Shown here: one piece after another, positions 7,275 to 15,366 of the stretch | Position numbering within the stretch: position 1 is the stretch's first letter | Layout: every line of letters begins with the position of its first letter | Origin: Pseudomonadota bacterium | GTDB lineage: Bacteria > Pseudomonadota > Alphaproteobacteria > Rhizobiales > Beijerinckiaceae | Assembly (NCBI GenBank): GCA_023393655.1 | Contig: JAEWKP010000423.1 | Coordinates: forward strand, 1 to 22,255 | Direction of reading: 5' to 3' | DNA: 22,255 nucleotides | Notes under the pieces: generated by a model | The model's input: only the letters and a program-made list of their open reading frames with translations | Databases searched by the model: none | What the model was told of the DNA's origin: nothing | Position numbers and translations under genes: made by a program

Positions 7275-7933
7275 AATATGGCCTGCAGTTCCGCGATGTC
7301 TTCGCCGCCTGGGAATCGATCCTCGACGGCGTCTGGATCACGCTGCTGCTCTCTGCGCTGGCGATGGCCGGCGGTCTCGTTATCGGCATCGCCTGCGCCG
7401 CCGCCCGCGTCTATGGCCCGGCCTGGCTGCGCCGCATCGTCGGCACCTATGTCGAGGTCATCCGCAACACGCCGCTGCTGGTGCAGCTCTTCCTGATCTT
7501 CTTCGGCTTGCCGAGCTTCGGCGTCAGGCTCGACGGCCTCACCGCCGCGATCATCGCGCTGGTCATCAATCTCGGCGCCTACACCACCGAGATCGTCCGC
7601 GCCGGGCTGGAGGCCGTGCCGAAGGCGCAGGTCGAGGCCGGTCATTCGCTCGGCCTCTCCGGCCTGCAGGTCTTCCGTTATGTCGTGATGTTCCCGGCGC
7701 TGAAGGCGATGTTCCCGGCGCTCGCCAGCCAGTTCGTGCTGCTGATGCTGGCGACCAGCGTCGTCTCGCAGATCTCGGTCGAGGACCTGTTCCACGCGGC
7801 CTCGATCGTGCAGTCGCGCACCTTCCGCGATTTCGAGGTCTACACCGTCATCGGCGTGCTCTATCTCGGGCTCGCCTTCGCCTTCCGTGGCCTGTTCGCG
7901 GGCCTCTACTATTGGGCGTTCGTCAGGCGATGA
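7271..7933 (+). CDS. Amino acid ABC transporter permease (HisM/GlnP type)
   Basis: 220-residue inner-membrane permease of the polar amino acid uptake family. Hydrophobic segments at about 20-42, 68-82, 92-108, 150-170 and 192-215 fit the 5-helix family topology. RNTPLLVQLF (65-74) is the family signature, and EAGHSLGLSG...MFP (122-142) is the EAA loop that contacts the ATPase. It is first of two paired permeases and its stop overlaps the next start (ATGA). The start is ATG 7271, giving the usual short N-terminus. Length is normal. Specificity cannot be read from the permease. Confidence 0.95.
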   Translation: MKYGLQFRDVFAAWESILDGVWITLLLSALAMAGGLVIGIACAAARVYGPAWLRRIVGTYVEVIRNTPLLVQLFLIFFGLPSFGVRLDGLTAAIIALVINLGAYTTEIVRAGLEAVPKAQVEAGHSLGLSGLQVFRYVVMFPALKAMFPALASQFVLLMLATSVVSQISVEDLFHAASIVQSRTFRDFEVYTVIGVLYLGLAFAFRGLFAGLYYWAFVRR

Positions 7934-8580
7934 TCCGCGAATTTGGCCTCATCGATGTGATGTATCTGATCGCGGCGGCGCGCTGGACGCTGGCGCTGAC
8001 CGCGACCGCCTTCATCGGCGCGTCGCTGATCGGCATCGTCATCGCCATCGCCCGCATCCTGCCCTTCGCGCCGCTGCGCTGGCTCGCGGCGGCCTATATC
8101 CACATCGTCCAGGGCACGCCGCTTCTGGTCTGGCTGTTCGTGATCTTCTTCGGCCTGCCGCTTGTCGGCATCTCGGTCAATCCGTGGCTCGCCGCTGCAA
8201 CGGCCTTCTCGGTCTATGGCAGCGCCTTTTTGGGCGAGATCTGGCGCGGCGCGCTGGTGTCCATCGCGAAGACGCAATGGGAGGCCGGCGCCTCGCTCGG
8301 GCTCTCGCTCTGGGAGCAGTTGCGCCATGTCATCGTGCCGCAATCGATCCGCGTGGCGATCCCGCCGACCGTCGGCTTCCTCGTCCAGCTCATCAAGAAC
8401 ACCTCGCTCGCCGCCGTGATCGGCTTCGTCGAACTGACGCGCGAGGGCCAGCTCACGGCGGCCGGCACCTACAAGCCCTTCGCCGTCTACATCACCGTCG
8501 CCGCGATTTATTTCGCGATGTGCTTCCCCCTCTCGCAATGGAGCCGCTCGATCGAGCGGAAGCTCGATGTCGCTCGTTGA
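7930..8580 (+). CDS. Amino acid ABC transporter permease (HisQ/GlnP type)
   Basis: 216-residue partner permease. It carries QGTPLLVWLFVIFFGLP (61-77) and the EAA loop EAGASLGLSLWEQLRHVIVPQ (118-138), followed by KNTSLAAVIG, all typical of the HisMQ family. A TTG at 7912 is in frame, but ATG 7930 is chosen because its ATGA overlap with the previous stop implies coupling. Its 3' end overlaps the ATPase gene by 14 bases. It forms the membrane channel with the preceding permease, as a heterodimer. Confidence 0.95.
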   Translation: MIREFGLIDVMYLIAAARWTLALTATAFIGASLIGIVIAIARILPFAPLRWLAAAYIHIVQGTPLLVWLFVIFFGLPLVGISVNPWLAAATAFSVYGSAFLGEIWRGALVSIAKTQWEAGASLGLSLWEQLRHVIVPQSIRVAIPPTVGFLVQLIKNTSLAAVIGFVELTREGQLTAAGTYKPFAVYITVAAIYFAMCFPLSQWSRSIERKLDVAR

Positions 8581-9298
8581 AATCCACGGGATCAACAAGA
8601 GCTACGGCTCGGTCCAGGTGCTGAAGGATGTTTCGCTCGATATCGCCAAGGGCGAGGTCGTCGCGGTGATCGGCCGCTCGGGCTCGGGCAAGAGCACGAT
8701 GCTGCGCTGCATCAACGGGCTCGAGCCGATCCAGGCCGGGGTGATCCGCGTCGACGGCACGCAGGTCAACGACCCCGCGACCAACCTGCGCAAGCTGCGC
8801 CAGGAGGTCGGTATCGTCTTCCAGAGCTTCAACCTGTTCCCGCATCTCTCGGTCTGCGACAACATCACGCTCGCCCCGCGCGTCGTGAAGAAACAGGCCC
8901 CGCAGGCCGCCCGCGAGGTGGCGCGCGAGGTGCTTGCCCGCGTCGGATTGGAAGACAAGCTCGACGCCTATCCCTCGCAGCTCTCGGGCGGCCAGCAGCA
9001 GCGCGTCGCCATCGCCCGCTCGCTCGCGATGCGACCGAAGCTGATGCTGTTCGACGAGGTCACCTCCGCGCTCGATCCGGAGCTCACCGGCGAGGTGCTC
9101 AAGGTGCTCGAATCCGTGGCGAGCGAGGGGATGACCATGATCCTCGTGACCCATGAGATGGGCTTCGCCCGCCGCTTCGGCTCGCGCGTCGTCTTCATGC
9201 ACGAGGGCCGCATTCACGAGCAGGGGCCGGCGGCAGCCGTCCTGGCCGAACCCAAGACGGCGGAACTCCAGACCTTCCTCAGTGCGGTCCTGCACTGA
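8567..9298 (+). CDS. Amino acid ABC transporter ATP-binding protein
   Basis: 243-residue ATPase of the GlnQ/HisP type, energising the two preceding permeases. All motifs are intact: Walker A GRSGSGKST (36-44), Q-loop Gln86 in FQSFNLFPH, signature LSGGQQQ (139-145), Walker B LMLFDE (159-164), D-loop SALD (167-170) and switch His196. The start ATG 8567 overlaps the permease end by 14 bases. The binding-protein gene follows after 39 bases. Family and role are secure. Confidence 0.97.
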   Translation: MSLVEIHGINKSYGSVQVLKDVSLDIAKGEVVAVIGRSGSGKSTMLRCINGLEPIQAGVIRVDGTQVNDPATNLRKLRQEVGIVFQSFNLFPHLSVCDNITLAPRVVKKQAPQAAREVAREVLARVGLEDKLDAYPSQLSGGQQQRVAIARSLAMRPKLMLFDEVTSALDPELTGEVLKVLESVASEGMTMILVTHEMGFARRFGSRVVFMHEGRIHEQGPAAAVLAEPKTAELQTFLSAVLH

Positions 9299-9337
9299 GG
9301 CTGAATGCCAACAACATCAACGAGGGGAGAAAAGACG

Positions 9338-10120
9338 ATGCGTTCACTGTTCGCTGGTTTGGCCGCCCTGGCCATCGCCGCCTTCGGCGCCGCCGAGGCC
9401 AAGGCCGATAAGCTCCAGGATATCCTGTCCAAGGGCGTCGTCCGCATCGGCGTGCCGCTCGATGCGCCGCCCTTCGGTTCGCAGGATGAGGACCGCAAGG
9501 CGATCGGATTCGACATCGAGATGGCCGAGATGGTCGCCAAGGGGCTGGGCGTGAAGCTGGAGATGCAGCAGATCACCGGCGCCAACCGCATCCCCTTCCT
9601 GATGACCGACAAGGTCGACATCGTCATCTCGGTGATGGGCCTGACGCCGGAGCGCGCCAAGCAGATCCAGTTCACCGCGCCCTATGCGAACACTTTCCTT
9701 GCGGTCTACGGCGCGAAAAGCTCCGGCGTGTCGAGCCCGGAGACGATCGGCTCGGCCCGCGTCGCCGCCGCCAAGGGCACGACGCAGGAACTCGCCATCT
9801 CGGCCGCCGCGCCGAAGGCCAGCCTGATGCGCACCGAGGACGACGCGACGGCGGCTGCCGCCTACATCACTGGCCAGGCCGATCTCCTCGCCACCAATTC
9901 GATCGTGGCGCAGGCGCTCGCCAAGCAGAACCCGAACAAGGAATTCGAGCGCAAGTTCGTCATCCGCCGCAGCCCGGCCCATATGGGCGTGCAGATGGAC
10001 CAGCATAATCTCGTGCGCTGGCTCGACAGCTTCATCTTCTTCAATTCGATGAACGGCGAGCTCGAGCGGCTGCACCGCAAGTATCTGGACATGCCGATGG
10101 ACCCGCTGCCGACGCTGTGA
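9338..10120 (+). CDS. Transporter substrate-binding protein (polar amino acid family, SBP family 3)
   Basis: 260-residue periplasmic receptor for the preceding ABC transporter. The signal peptide is residues 1-23 with a likely AKA/D cleavage. The mature part starts LQDILSKGVVRIGVPLDAPPFGSQDEDRKAIGFDIEMAEMVAKGLGV, the family-3 signature. NRIPFLMTDKVDIVISVMGLTPERAKQIQFTAPY resembles glutamate/glutamine-type receptors. ATG 9338 is chosen over an in-frame ATG at 9305 because GAGGGGAG precedes it and it opens directly into the signal peptide. A hairpin after the stop may let this gene be expressed above the downstream enzymes. The ligand is unknown; the neighbouring deacylase hints at an N-acylated amino acid. 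Confidence 0.93.
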   Translation: MRSLFAGLAALAIAAFGAAEAKADKLQDILSKGVVRIGVPLDAPPFGSQDEDRKAIGFDIEMAEMVAKGLGVKLEMQQITGANRIPFLMTDKVDIVISVMGLTPERAKQIQFTAPYANTFLAVYGAKSSGVSSPETIGSARVAAAKGTTQELAISAAAPKASLMRTEDDATAAAAYITGQADLLATNSIVAQALAKQNPNKEFERKFVIRRSPAHMGVQMDQHNLVRWLDSFIFFNSMNGELERLHRKYLDMPMDPLPTL

Positions 10121-10136
10121 CGTCGTAACGGTTGCC

Positions 10137-10163
10137 GCCGGGCGCACTGCCGCGCCCGGCTTT
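10137..10163 (+). terminator. Hairpin after the binding-protein gene, terminator-like
   Basis: A 9-bp perfect stem (GCCGGGCGC / GCGCCCGGC) with a 6-base loop is followed by TTT, 16 bases after the binding-protein stop. The short T-run suggests partial termination or mRNA 3'-end stabilisation rather than a full stop, because the deacylase gene follows on the same strand. Confidence 0.5.
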
Positions 10164-10223
10164 CCCATGCTTTCCAACGGCCCGCCCGCGGCGCCGATCC
10201 AGCCCTGCACCCTGCGTGATCCC

Positions 10224-11270
10224 ATGAGCACAGCCAGCGCCGCGCGCGCCAAGCCGACCCCGCGCCCGTCCAGCGCCTTCCTCACCGTCGATCTCGATCG
10301 CGAGGGCAAGCAGACCGGCTTCCTGATGATCCCGCATTCCCCGCATGACGATGCCTGGGGCGCGACCCGCGTGCCGATCGCCGTGATCAAGAACGGCACC
10401 GGCCCGACCGTGATCATGGAGGGCGGCAATCATGGCGACGAATACGAGGGGCCGATCACGATCTGCGACCTGATTCGCGATCTCGATCCCGGCCGCGTCC
10501 AGGGCCGCCTCATCCTGATGCCGGCGAACAATGTCCACGCCGTCATGGCCGGCCAGCGCACCTCGCCGGTCGATGGCCTGAACTTCAACCGCACCTTCCC
10601 CGGCGACCCGCGCGGCACCATCACCCAGCAGATTTCGGCCTTCGTCAGCGATCACATCCTGCCGATCGGCGACGCCTTCCTTGATCTGCATTCCGGCGGC
10701 TCCTCGCTCGACATCATCCCGAGCGCCATCGTCGAGCCCACCGATGATCCGGCCCTGCACAAGCGCAATGTCGCGGCGGTGCAGGCCTTCGACGCGCCGA
10801 TGACCGTTGTGATCAGCAATCTCGGCGAGCCGCGCACCGCGACCGCCGCCGCCTGCCGGGCCGGGCTCGTCACGGTCGGCACCGAGATGGCTGGCGCCGG
10901 CACGGTCTCGCTGGAAGCGCTCTCGGTCTGCCGGCACGGCGTTGCCAATGTGCTCGACCATCTCGGCGTCGTCGTGCGCGAAAACCCCGAGCCCCGGCGG
11001 AGCGAGGGCCAGATCCTCGAACTGCCCGGCATCTCCGCTTACGTCTATGCGACGGCGGACGGCATCTTCGAACCCTTCCATGCCAATGGCACCAAGGTCA
11101 GCGCCGGCGAGCCGGCCGGGCGCATCCATTGCACCTGGGACCCGACGCGCCAACCCGAGACGCTGCATTACGCTGCCGACGGCATCCTCTATGGCCGCCG
11201 CCAGCCGGGCCGGGTGAAGCCGGGCAATTGCTGCCTGATCGTCGCGGCGCCTTATCGCGGGACCCTGTGA
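10224..11270 (+). CDS. Succinylglutamate desuccinylase/aspartoacylase family zinc deacylase (DoeB/EutE-like)
   Basis: 348-residue zinc amidohydrolase that should remove an acyl group from an N-acyl amino acid. The zinc site is visible as His70 and Glu73 (GGNHGDEYEG) and His156 (LDLHSGG). NRTFPGDP (122-129) holds the substrate-binding Asn-Arg pair, and Glu221 in GTEMAGAG fits the catalytic glutamate. The sequence around these motifs is closest, from memory, to N-alpha-acetyl-diaminobutyrate deacetylase of ectoine catabolism. The ectoine hydrolase partner is absent here. ATG 10224 is chosen on family length; ATG 10167 is in frame and neither has a good ribosome site. It ends in TGATG with the dehydratase. 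Cytoplasmic. Family firm, substrate inferred. Confidence 0.88.
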   Translation: MSTASAARAKPTPRPSSAFLTVDLDREGKQTGFLMIPHSPHDDAWGATRVPIAVIKNGTGPTVIMEGGNHGDEYEGPITICDLIRDLDPGRVQGRLILMPANNVHAVMAGQRTSPVDGLNFNRTFPGDPRGTITQQISAFVSDHILPIGDAFLDLHSGGSSLDIIPSAIVEPTDDPALHKRNVAAVQAFDAPMTVVISNLGEPRTATAAACRAGLVTVGTEMAGAGTVSLEALSVCRHGVANVLDHLGVVVRENPEPRRSEGQILELPGISAYVYATADGIFEPFHANGTKVSAGEPAGRIHCTWDPTRQPETLHYAADGILYGRRQPGRVKPGNCCLIVAAPYRGTL

Positions 11271-12214
11271 TGATCGCGCTCGACGAGATCCGCGCTGCCC
11301 GCGAGCGGATCGCGCCCTACATCCGGAAAACCCCGACGCTGCCCTATGCCAGGACGCGCGGCAGCGATTTCGGCGGCGACGTCACGCTGAAGCTCGAATT
11401 GCTGCAGGCGGCCGGCTCCTTCAAGGCGCGCGGCGCGATGAACCGGCTCCTGACCCTGTCGAAGGATGAGCTGGCGCGCGGCGTCGTCACAGCGTCCGGC
11501 GGCAATCACGGCCTCGCCATCGCCCGCTCGGCCTATGTCCTCGGCGTACCCGCCACGATCTTCCTGCCGTCCAATGCCGCGCCGGACAAGATCGCCAAGC
11601 TGCGCGACTGGGGCGCGGACGTCCATATCGTCGGTGCAATCTGGGACGATGCCAATGCCGCCGCGCTCGCACATTCTCGCGAAACCGGCGCGACCTATGC
11701 CCATCCCTTCAGCGATCCCGTCGTGGTCGCAGGCCAAGGCACGCTCGGTCTCGATATCCTCGACGACCTGCCCGAAGTTGATGTCATCCTCGTCGCCATC
11801 GGCGGTGGCGGATTGATCACCGGCCTCTCGACGGCGGTGAAGGCCCTGCGTCCGCAGACGCGGATCATCGGCATCGAGCCGGTGGGCTCGCCGACTTTGC
11901 ATGCCTGTCTCGCGGCCGGACGCCTCGTCACGCTCGACAAATTGGAGACCCGCGTCGCCACCATGTCCTGCCGCCAGACCGACCAGGCGATCTATGAGGC
12001 GACGGCGCGCAATGTCGACGAGATCGTGCTGATCACCGATGCCGAGATGGAGCAGGCGGCGAAGGCGCTCTGGTTCGAATTCGGCATCGCGGCCGACTTG
12101 TCGGGCGCGGCAGCGCTGGCAGCCCTCCAGTCGGGACGCGTTGCGCTCTCCGGCGGCGAGAAAATCTGCGCGCTGGTCTGCGGCGCCGGCACGGATGGTT
12201 GCCTGCCGGGTTAG
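11270..12214 (+). CDS. Threonine/serine dehydratase family PLP enzyme
   Basis: 314-residue fold-type II PLP enzyme that should dehydrate and deaminate a hydroxy-amino acid to a 2-oxo acid and ammonia. Lys52 in AAGSFKARGAMN is the PLP Schiff-base lysine. SGGNHG (76-81) is the substrate/carboxylate loop, and GGGGL (178-182) binds the PLP phosphate. There is no C-terminal ACT regulatory domain, so it is the catabolic, TdcB-like form. The start ATG 11270 shares one base with the deacylase stop (TGATG), so translation is coupled. Its 3' end overlaps the convergent kinase gene by 4 bases. It probably acts on the amino acid freed by the deacylase, but a racemase-like role is also possible in this family. 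Confidence 0.9.
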   Translation: MIALDEIRAARERIAPYIRKTPTLPYARTRGSDFGGDVTLKLELLQAAGSFKARGAMNRLLTLSKDELARGVVTASGGNHGLAIARSAYVLGVPATIFLPSNAAPDKIAKLRDWGADVHIVGAIWDDANAAALAHSRETGATYAHPFSDPVVVAGQGTLGLDILDDLPEVDVILVAIGGGGLITGLSTAVKALRPQTRIIGIEPVGSPTLHACLAAGRLVTLDKLETRVATMSCRQTDQAIYEATARNVDEIVLITDAEMEQAAKALWFEFGIAADLSGAAALAALQSGRVALSGGEKICALVCGAGTDGCLPG

Positions 12215-13488
12215 GCCCGCGCAGCGTCGTTGAAGAAGCCGGGCGGACCCATCTGCCCGCCTTTCAGCACGATATCGAGCCCGTCGAGACGTGCATCGTC
12301 GGAATGGGCGCGGCAGAGCGGCGCGCCTGGCACGCAAGGCCCGCGATAGGACAGGCCCCAGAGCGGCAAAGACCGGATCGCCATGGTCGAGGTATCGCCG
12401 CCGGCGACGACGAGTCGGCCGAGGCGAGCCTCGGTGATGATTGCCGCAAGTAGGGCTCCGGTTGCTTCCGCAACCGCGCCGGCCGATAACGGAGCGGCCT
12501 CAGGCGGTTCCGTCACCAGCATCACGTCGCCTTGAGCCAGCCTGGACAGAGCTGCGGCGCGCAGCTCCGCCCCGTAACTCTGATCCGCCAGCAATCGTCC
12601 GGCATCGACGGGGACGGTCGTATAGCCCTTGGCTGCCTCGACCTGCGCGCGCGTGACCGGCGACAGGCTGCCGACGAGGGCGAGGACCGGCCCTGCAGCG
12701 CGACGCTTGGTATCTGGAGTCGATGCGGCAACGACCGCTTTGCCGTGCCCGGCCGCGAAAGCGCGGGCGACCGAGCTGGCGCCCACCGTGAGCATCGGGC
12801 CATTCCCGAACGACGTCGCGAGCCATCCGCCGATCACGGTGAGATCGGCCTCGGTTGCGACATCGAACAGGACGGCCGAGCTTTTGCCTGACGGTGTGGC
12901 CAGCGCGGCCGAACCATCGGCATAGGCGCGGTAATCGACGAGCCCGATCTCCGCGAGCCCCTGCGCGGCAAGATGCCGGCGCAGATCGGCTTCCGCCATC
13001 GGCGTCACCGGGTGGCGGCTCATCGTCGGATGGCGGTCGATGCGGTGGACAGCGCCGTCACCGCCGGCCGCGAACAGGGTCCCGAACAGGCAGAAGCGCC
13101 CGAGATTGGGCTGGCCGCCGAGGATCGGCAGGAGCGGATTCGAAAAGTACGGCTTCAGCGCCGCGACAGCCGCGCCGATGCTGCCGACATGCGGGGCGCT
13201 GTCGAAGGTCGAGCAGCATTTGTAATGCATCAGCCCGACGCCTTGCCCGGCGAAGAAGCGCCCGATCCCGGCTAGCTCTGTCGCGATCGCCTCCGGGGCC
13301 ATGGCCCGGCTTGCCCCGGCGATGCCTATCGCGTCGAGTGGGCCGGCGGCCGCGAGCTGCGCCTCGCTTGGCTGGCGCAGGAAAAGCAGGGCGCGAAAGC
13401 CGCGCTCCGCCAGCGTCGCAAGCGTATCGGTCGAGCCGGTGAAATCGTCGCCGTACCAGCCATAGAGAGGCGTGCGCTTCGCGGACAC
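12211..13488 (-). CDS. Four-carbon acid sugar kinase family protein (DUF1537; possible 3-oxo-isoapionate kinase)
   Basis: 425-residue kinase of the family that includes D-/L-threonate, D-erythronate and 3-oxo-tetronate kinases and 3-oxo-isoapionate kinase (OiaK). The N-terminal sugar-binding domain begins YGWYGDDFTGSTDTLA (9-24), and HYKCCSTFDS is another family segment. The C-terminal nucleotide-binding domain has AGGDTS (362-367) and KGGQMGPP (409-416). The start is GTG 13488, preceded by AGGCGGG; it lies 6 bases after the RLP gene's stop, so it is the last gene of the leftward operon. Adjacency to a RuBisCO-like gene points to phosphorylation of a 3-oxo acid sugar that the RLP then cleaves, as in D-apionate catabolism. 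The family is sure; the OiaK identity is inferred. Confidence 0.88.
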   Translation of the reverse strand: MSAKRTPLYGWYGDDFTGSTDTLATLAERGFRALLFLRQPSEAQLAAAGPLDAIGIAGASRAMAPEAIATELAGIGRFFAGQGVGLMHYKCCSTFDSAPHVGSIGAAVAALKPYFSNPLLPILGGQPNLGRFCLFGTLFAAGGDGAVHRIDRHPTMSRHPVTPMAEADLRRHLAAQGLAEIGLVDYRAYADGSAALATPSGKSSAVLFDVATEADLTVIGGWLATSFGNGPMLTVGASSVARAFAAGHGKAVVAASTPDTKRRAAGPVLALVGSLSPVTRAQVEAAKGYTTVPVDAGRLLADQSYGAELRAAALSRLAQGDVMLVTEPPEAAPLSAGAVAEATGALLAAIITEARLGRLVVAGGDTSTMAIRSLPLWGLSYRGPCVPGAPLCRAHSDDARLDGLDIVLKGGQMGPPGFFNDAARA

Positions 13489-13494
13489 GGCGCG

Positions 13495-14769
13495 CTAGCC
13501 CGCCTTGCCGCCGAAGGTGTCGAGCGCCTGCTGCAATTCGGGATGCGCGCGCGCCGCCTCCGTGATCGGCATGCCGTCTGCAACGGCGGCCCAGGCCTGC
13601 CGGATGCTGGCGACGCCGGCCTTCGGTCCGCCGGGATGGGCCAGAATGCCGCCGCCGGCCATGAAGAGCAGGTCGTCATGACCGATTGCGTCCCAGGTGG
13701 TTCGAGCCGTGCCGGCCCATTGCCCGGAGGAGAAGGCGGGCATCACGCGGTCGTCAGCACCGTCCGTCAGCGGCGTGACGCAGTCCTTCGCCGAAGTCAC
13801 GACCTCCTCGTCCTCCTGCGCGAATTTCCCTTGCAGGCCATGGACATGCATGTGGTCGACGCCGGCGAGCCGCCACAACACCTGATAGGCCTGGAAGCCG
13901 ATGCCGAGCAGCGGATGGCGCGAGAAGGCGCCATAGCCGTTGCGATGGCCGTGCAGGGCGAGATCGGTCGAGCGGCGTAAGGTTTCGATCGCGGAGAAAC
14001 CGCACCAGTTCAGGCTCGCCATCACGCAGGAACCGCCCTCGCGCTGGACGAGATCGGCATGGCGGCGCATCGCGTCGGTCTCGTCGGTGATGTTGAAGGC
14101 GACCATGACGGGCTTCCCGGTCCTGTCCTGATGCCGGCGCACCGCCGCCATCACGGCGGGGATGCGTTCGGCCAGCGGTGCATGGACCGGATCGGCCGAG
14201 ATCTCGTCATCCTTGATGAAGTCGAGCCCGGCTTCGCACAGGCTCGCGACGAGTTCGGCTGTCTGTGCGGCGCTCAGGCCCACATTCGGCTTGATGATCG
14301 AGCCGACGAGCGGTCCTTTCGCGGCTCCGGTCAGCCGCCGCGTGCCGGCGATGCCTTGTGCCGGCAGCGGGAACAGCTGGCGATAGGACCAGGGCAGGGC
14401 GATGCTTTCGAGCCTAAGGCCCGTGACCTCGCCGAGATCGTAGAGATTGCCGGCGACGACGGCGGCCAGTGTCGCGAGATTGGCACCGACATTGTCGACC
14501 GGGAAGGAGATCGTGATCCGCGCCCGCCGCCACGGTCCGCCGACGCCCTTGCGGGCGAGCCAGGCATTCGGCAGGCTGGGTTCCGTCGCGGGTTCCAGCT
14601 CCTCGATCCGCGTGACGATGGCGCGGGCCCGCTCGCGCAATTCGTCGGTCTCGCCGGCGACGCGGGCGAAGGTGCCGCAAGACTGTTCGCCCGCCATCAC
14701 CTCCGCGACCTTGTTCGGATCGAGCGGCGTTTCGATGAGATAGGTCGCTTCGAAGCGTTCGCTGGTCAT
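13495..14769 (-). CDS. RuBisCO-like protein (possible 3-oxo-isoapionate-4-phosphate transcarboxylase/hydrolase)
   Basis: 424-residue large-subunit homologue, shorter than true RuBisCO (about 460-475). Aligning by motif to spinach numbering, Asn108 matches N123, Lys160 K175, Lys186-Asp188-Glu189 (GLDFIKDDE) the carbamylated K201-D203-E204 metal site, His275-Arg276 H294-R295, His308 H327, Lys315 loop-6 K334 and Ser348 S379. K177 is replaced by Asn162 and G381 by Gln350, so it should bind Mg and an enediolate but not fix CO2 normally. RLPs include MtnW and the D-apionate enzyme OiaX, which cleaves a kinase-made phosphate; the kinase gene lies 6 bases downstream. MtnW is less likely as no methionine-salvage genes are near. 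The RLP class is certain, the reaction inferred. Confidence 0.9.
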   Translation of the reverse strand: MTSERFEATYLIETPLDPNKVAEVMAGEQSCGTFARVAGETDELRERARAIVTRIEELEPATEPSLPNAWLARKGVGGPWRRARITISFPVDNVGANLATLAAVVAGNLYDLGEVTGLRLESIALPWSYRQLFPLPAQGIAGTRRLTGAAKGPLVGSIIKPNVGLSAAQTAELVASLCEAGLDFIKDDEISADPVHAPLAERIPAVMAAVRRHQDRTGKPVMVAFNITDETDAMRRHADLVQREGGSCVMASLNWCGFSAIETLRRSTDLALHGHRNGYGAFSRHPLLGIGFQAYQVLWRLAGVDHMHVHGLQGKFAQEDEEVVTSAKDCVTPLTDGADDRVMPAFSSGQWAGTARTTWDAIGHDDLLFMAGGGILAHPGGPKAGVASIRQAWAAVADGMPITEAARAHPELQQALDTFGGKAG

Positions 14770-14791
14770 GGGATCGGCGCGGGAACGAGTA

Positions 14792-15346
14792 TCACGCTGC
14801 CGCCGCTGCGAGCTTGCTCAGATCCGGGAAGGGCCGCACCGGGTCCTTGCCGTCCCAGGTCTCGGAGGCCTCGCGGATCAGGCGGAACATTTCGCCCTTG
14901 GGGCCGGCGACCTCCGACAATTCGATCACCGTGCCCGGATGGTAATGCGTATCGAAATAGACGAAGCGGCCGCGCTCGCCGACCTCGCCTGACATCACCG
15001 GCTTGAAGCCTTCCGCGACGAGCCGCTCCAGGTCGGCGTCGTAGTCGGAAGTCCAGTAGGCGACATGCTGCAGGCCGGTCAGCCCCGCATCGGTGAAGTC
15101 CTTGTACATCGACGGCACGGCGTTGCGGCACTGGATCAGCTCGATCTGGAGCGGGCCGGAATTGGCCAGCGCCACCGAGTTATGCGGCTCGTAGGTCTCG
15201 CCGTTGTAGCGGTAGTTCCTGATCGGGACCTTCGGGTTGTAGAAGAACGGCCCGACGCCCAGCACGCGGCTCCAGTAGTCCATCGCCGCCTCGATATCCG
15301 GGACGACATAGCCAGCCTGACGGATCTGGCCAAAGAAGCGGCTCAT
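14792..15346 (-). CDS. VOC family protein (glyoxalase/epimerase fold)
   Basis: 184-residue vicinal-oxygen-chelate protein with two beta-alpha-beta-beta-beta repeats. The first repeat reads IRQAGYVVPDIEAAMDYWSRVLGVGPFF (8-35) and the second GLQHVAYWTSDYDADLERLVAEGF (91-114). Likely metal ligands are Gln10 (where many relatives have His), Glu69 or Gln67, His94 and Glu142 in HPGTVIELSE, a layout like methylmalonyl-CoA epimerase. There is no signal peptide. ATG 15346 follows TTGAGAAAG. It lies 20 bases after the TRAP permease and 22 before the RLP, so it belongs to the operon. It may epimerise, isomerise or cleave an oxo-acid intermediate. The specific function is unknown. Confidence 0.85.
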   Translation of the reverse strand: MSRFFGQIRQAGYVVPDIEAAMDYWSRVLGVGPFFYNPKVPIRNYRYNGETYEPHNSVALANSGPLQIELIQCRNAVPSMYKDFTDAGLTGLQHVAYWTSDYDADLERLVAEGFKPVMSGEVGERGRFVYFDTHYHPGTVIELSEVAGPKGEMFRLIREASETWDGKDPVRPFPDLSKLAAAAA

Positions 15347-15366
15347 GGGCGTTGCTTTCTCAAGTA

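Noticed and set aside
7271..12214. Complete ectoine (ehu/eut) utilisation operon
   Set aside because: The deacylase is DoeB/EutE-like, but the ectoine hydrolase, EnuR and ornithine-cyclodeaminase-like gene are absent, and the dehydratase looks like an ordinary serine/threonine dehydratase.
13495..14769. Genuine CO2-fixing RuBisCO large subunit
   Set aside because: Too short, with K177 and G381 equivalents replaced, and no small subunit, CbbX or phosphoribulokinase nearby.
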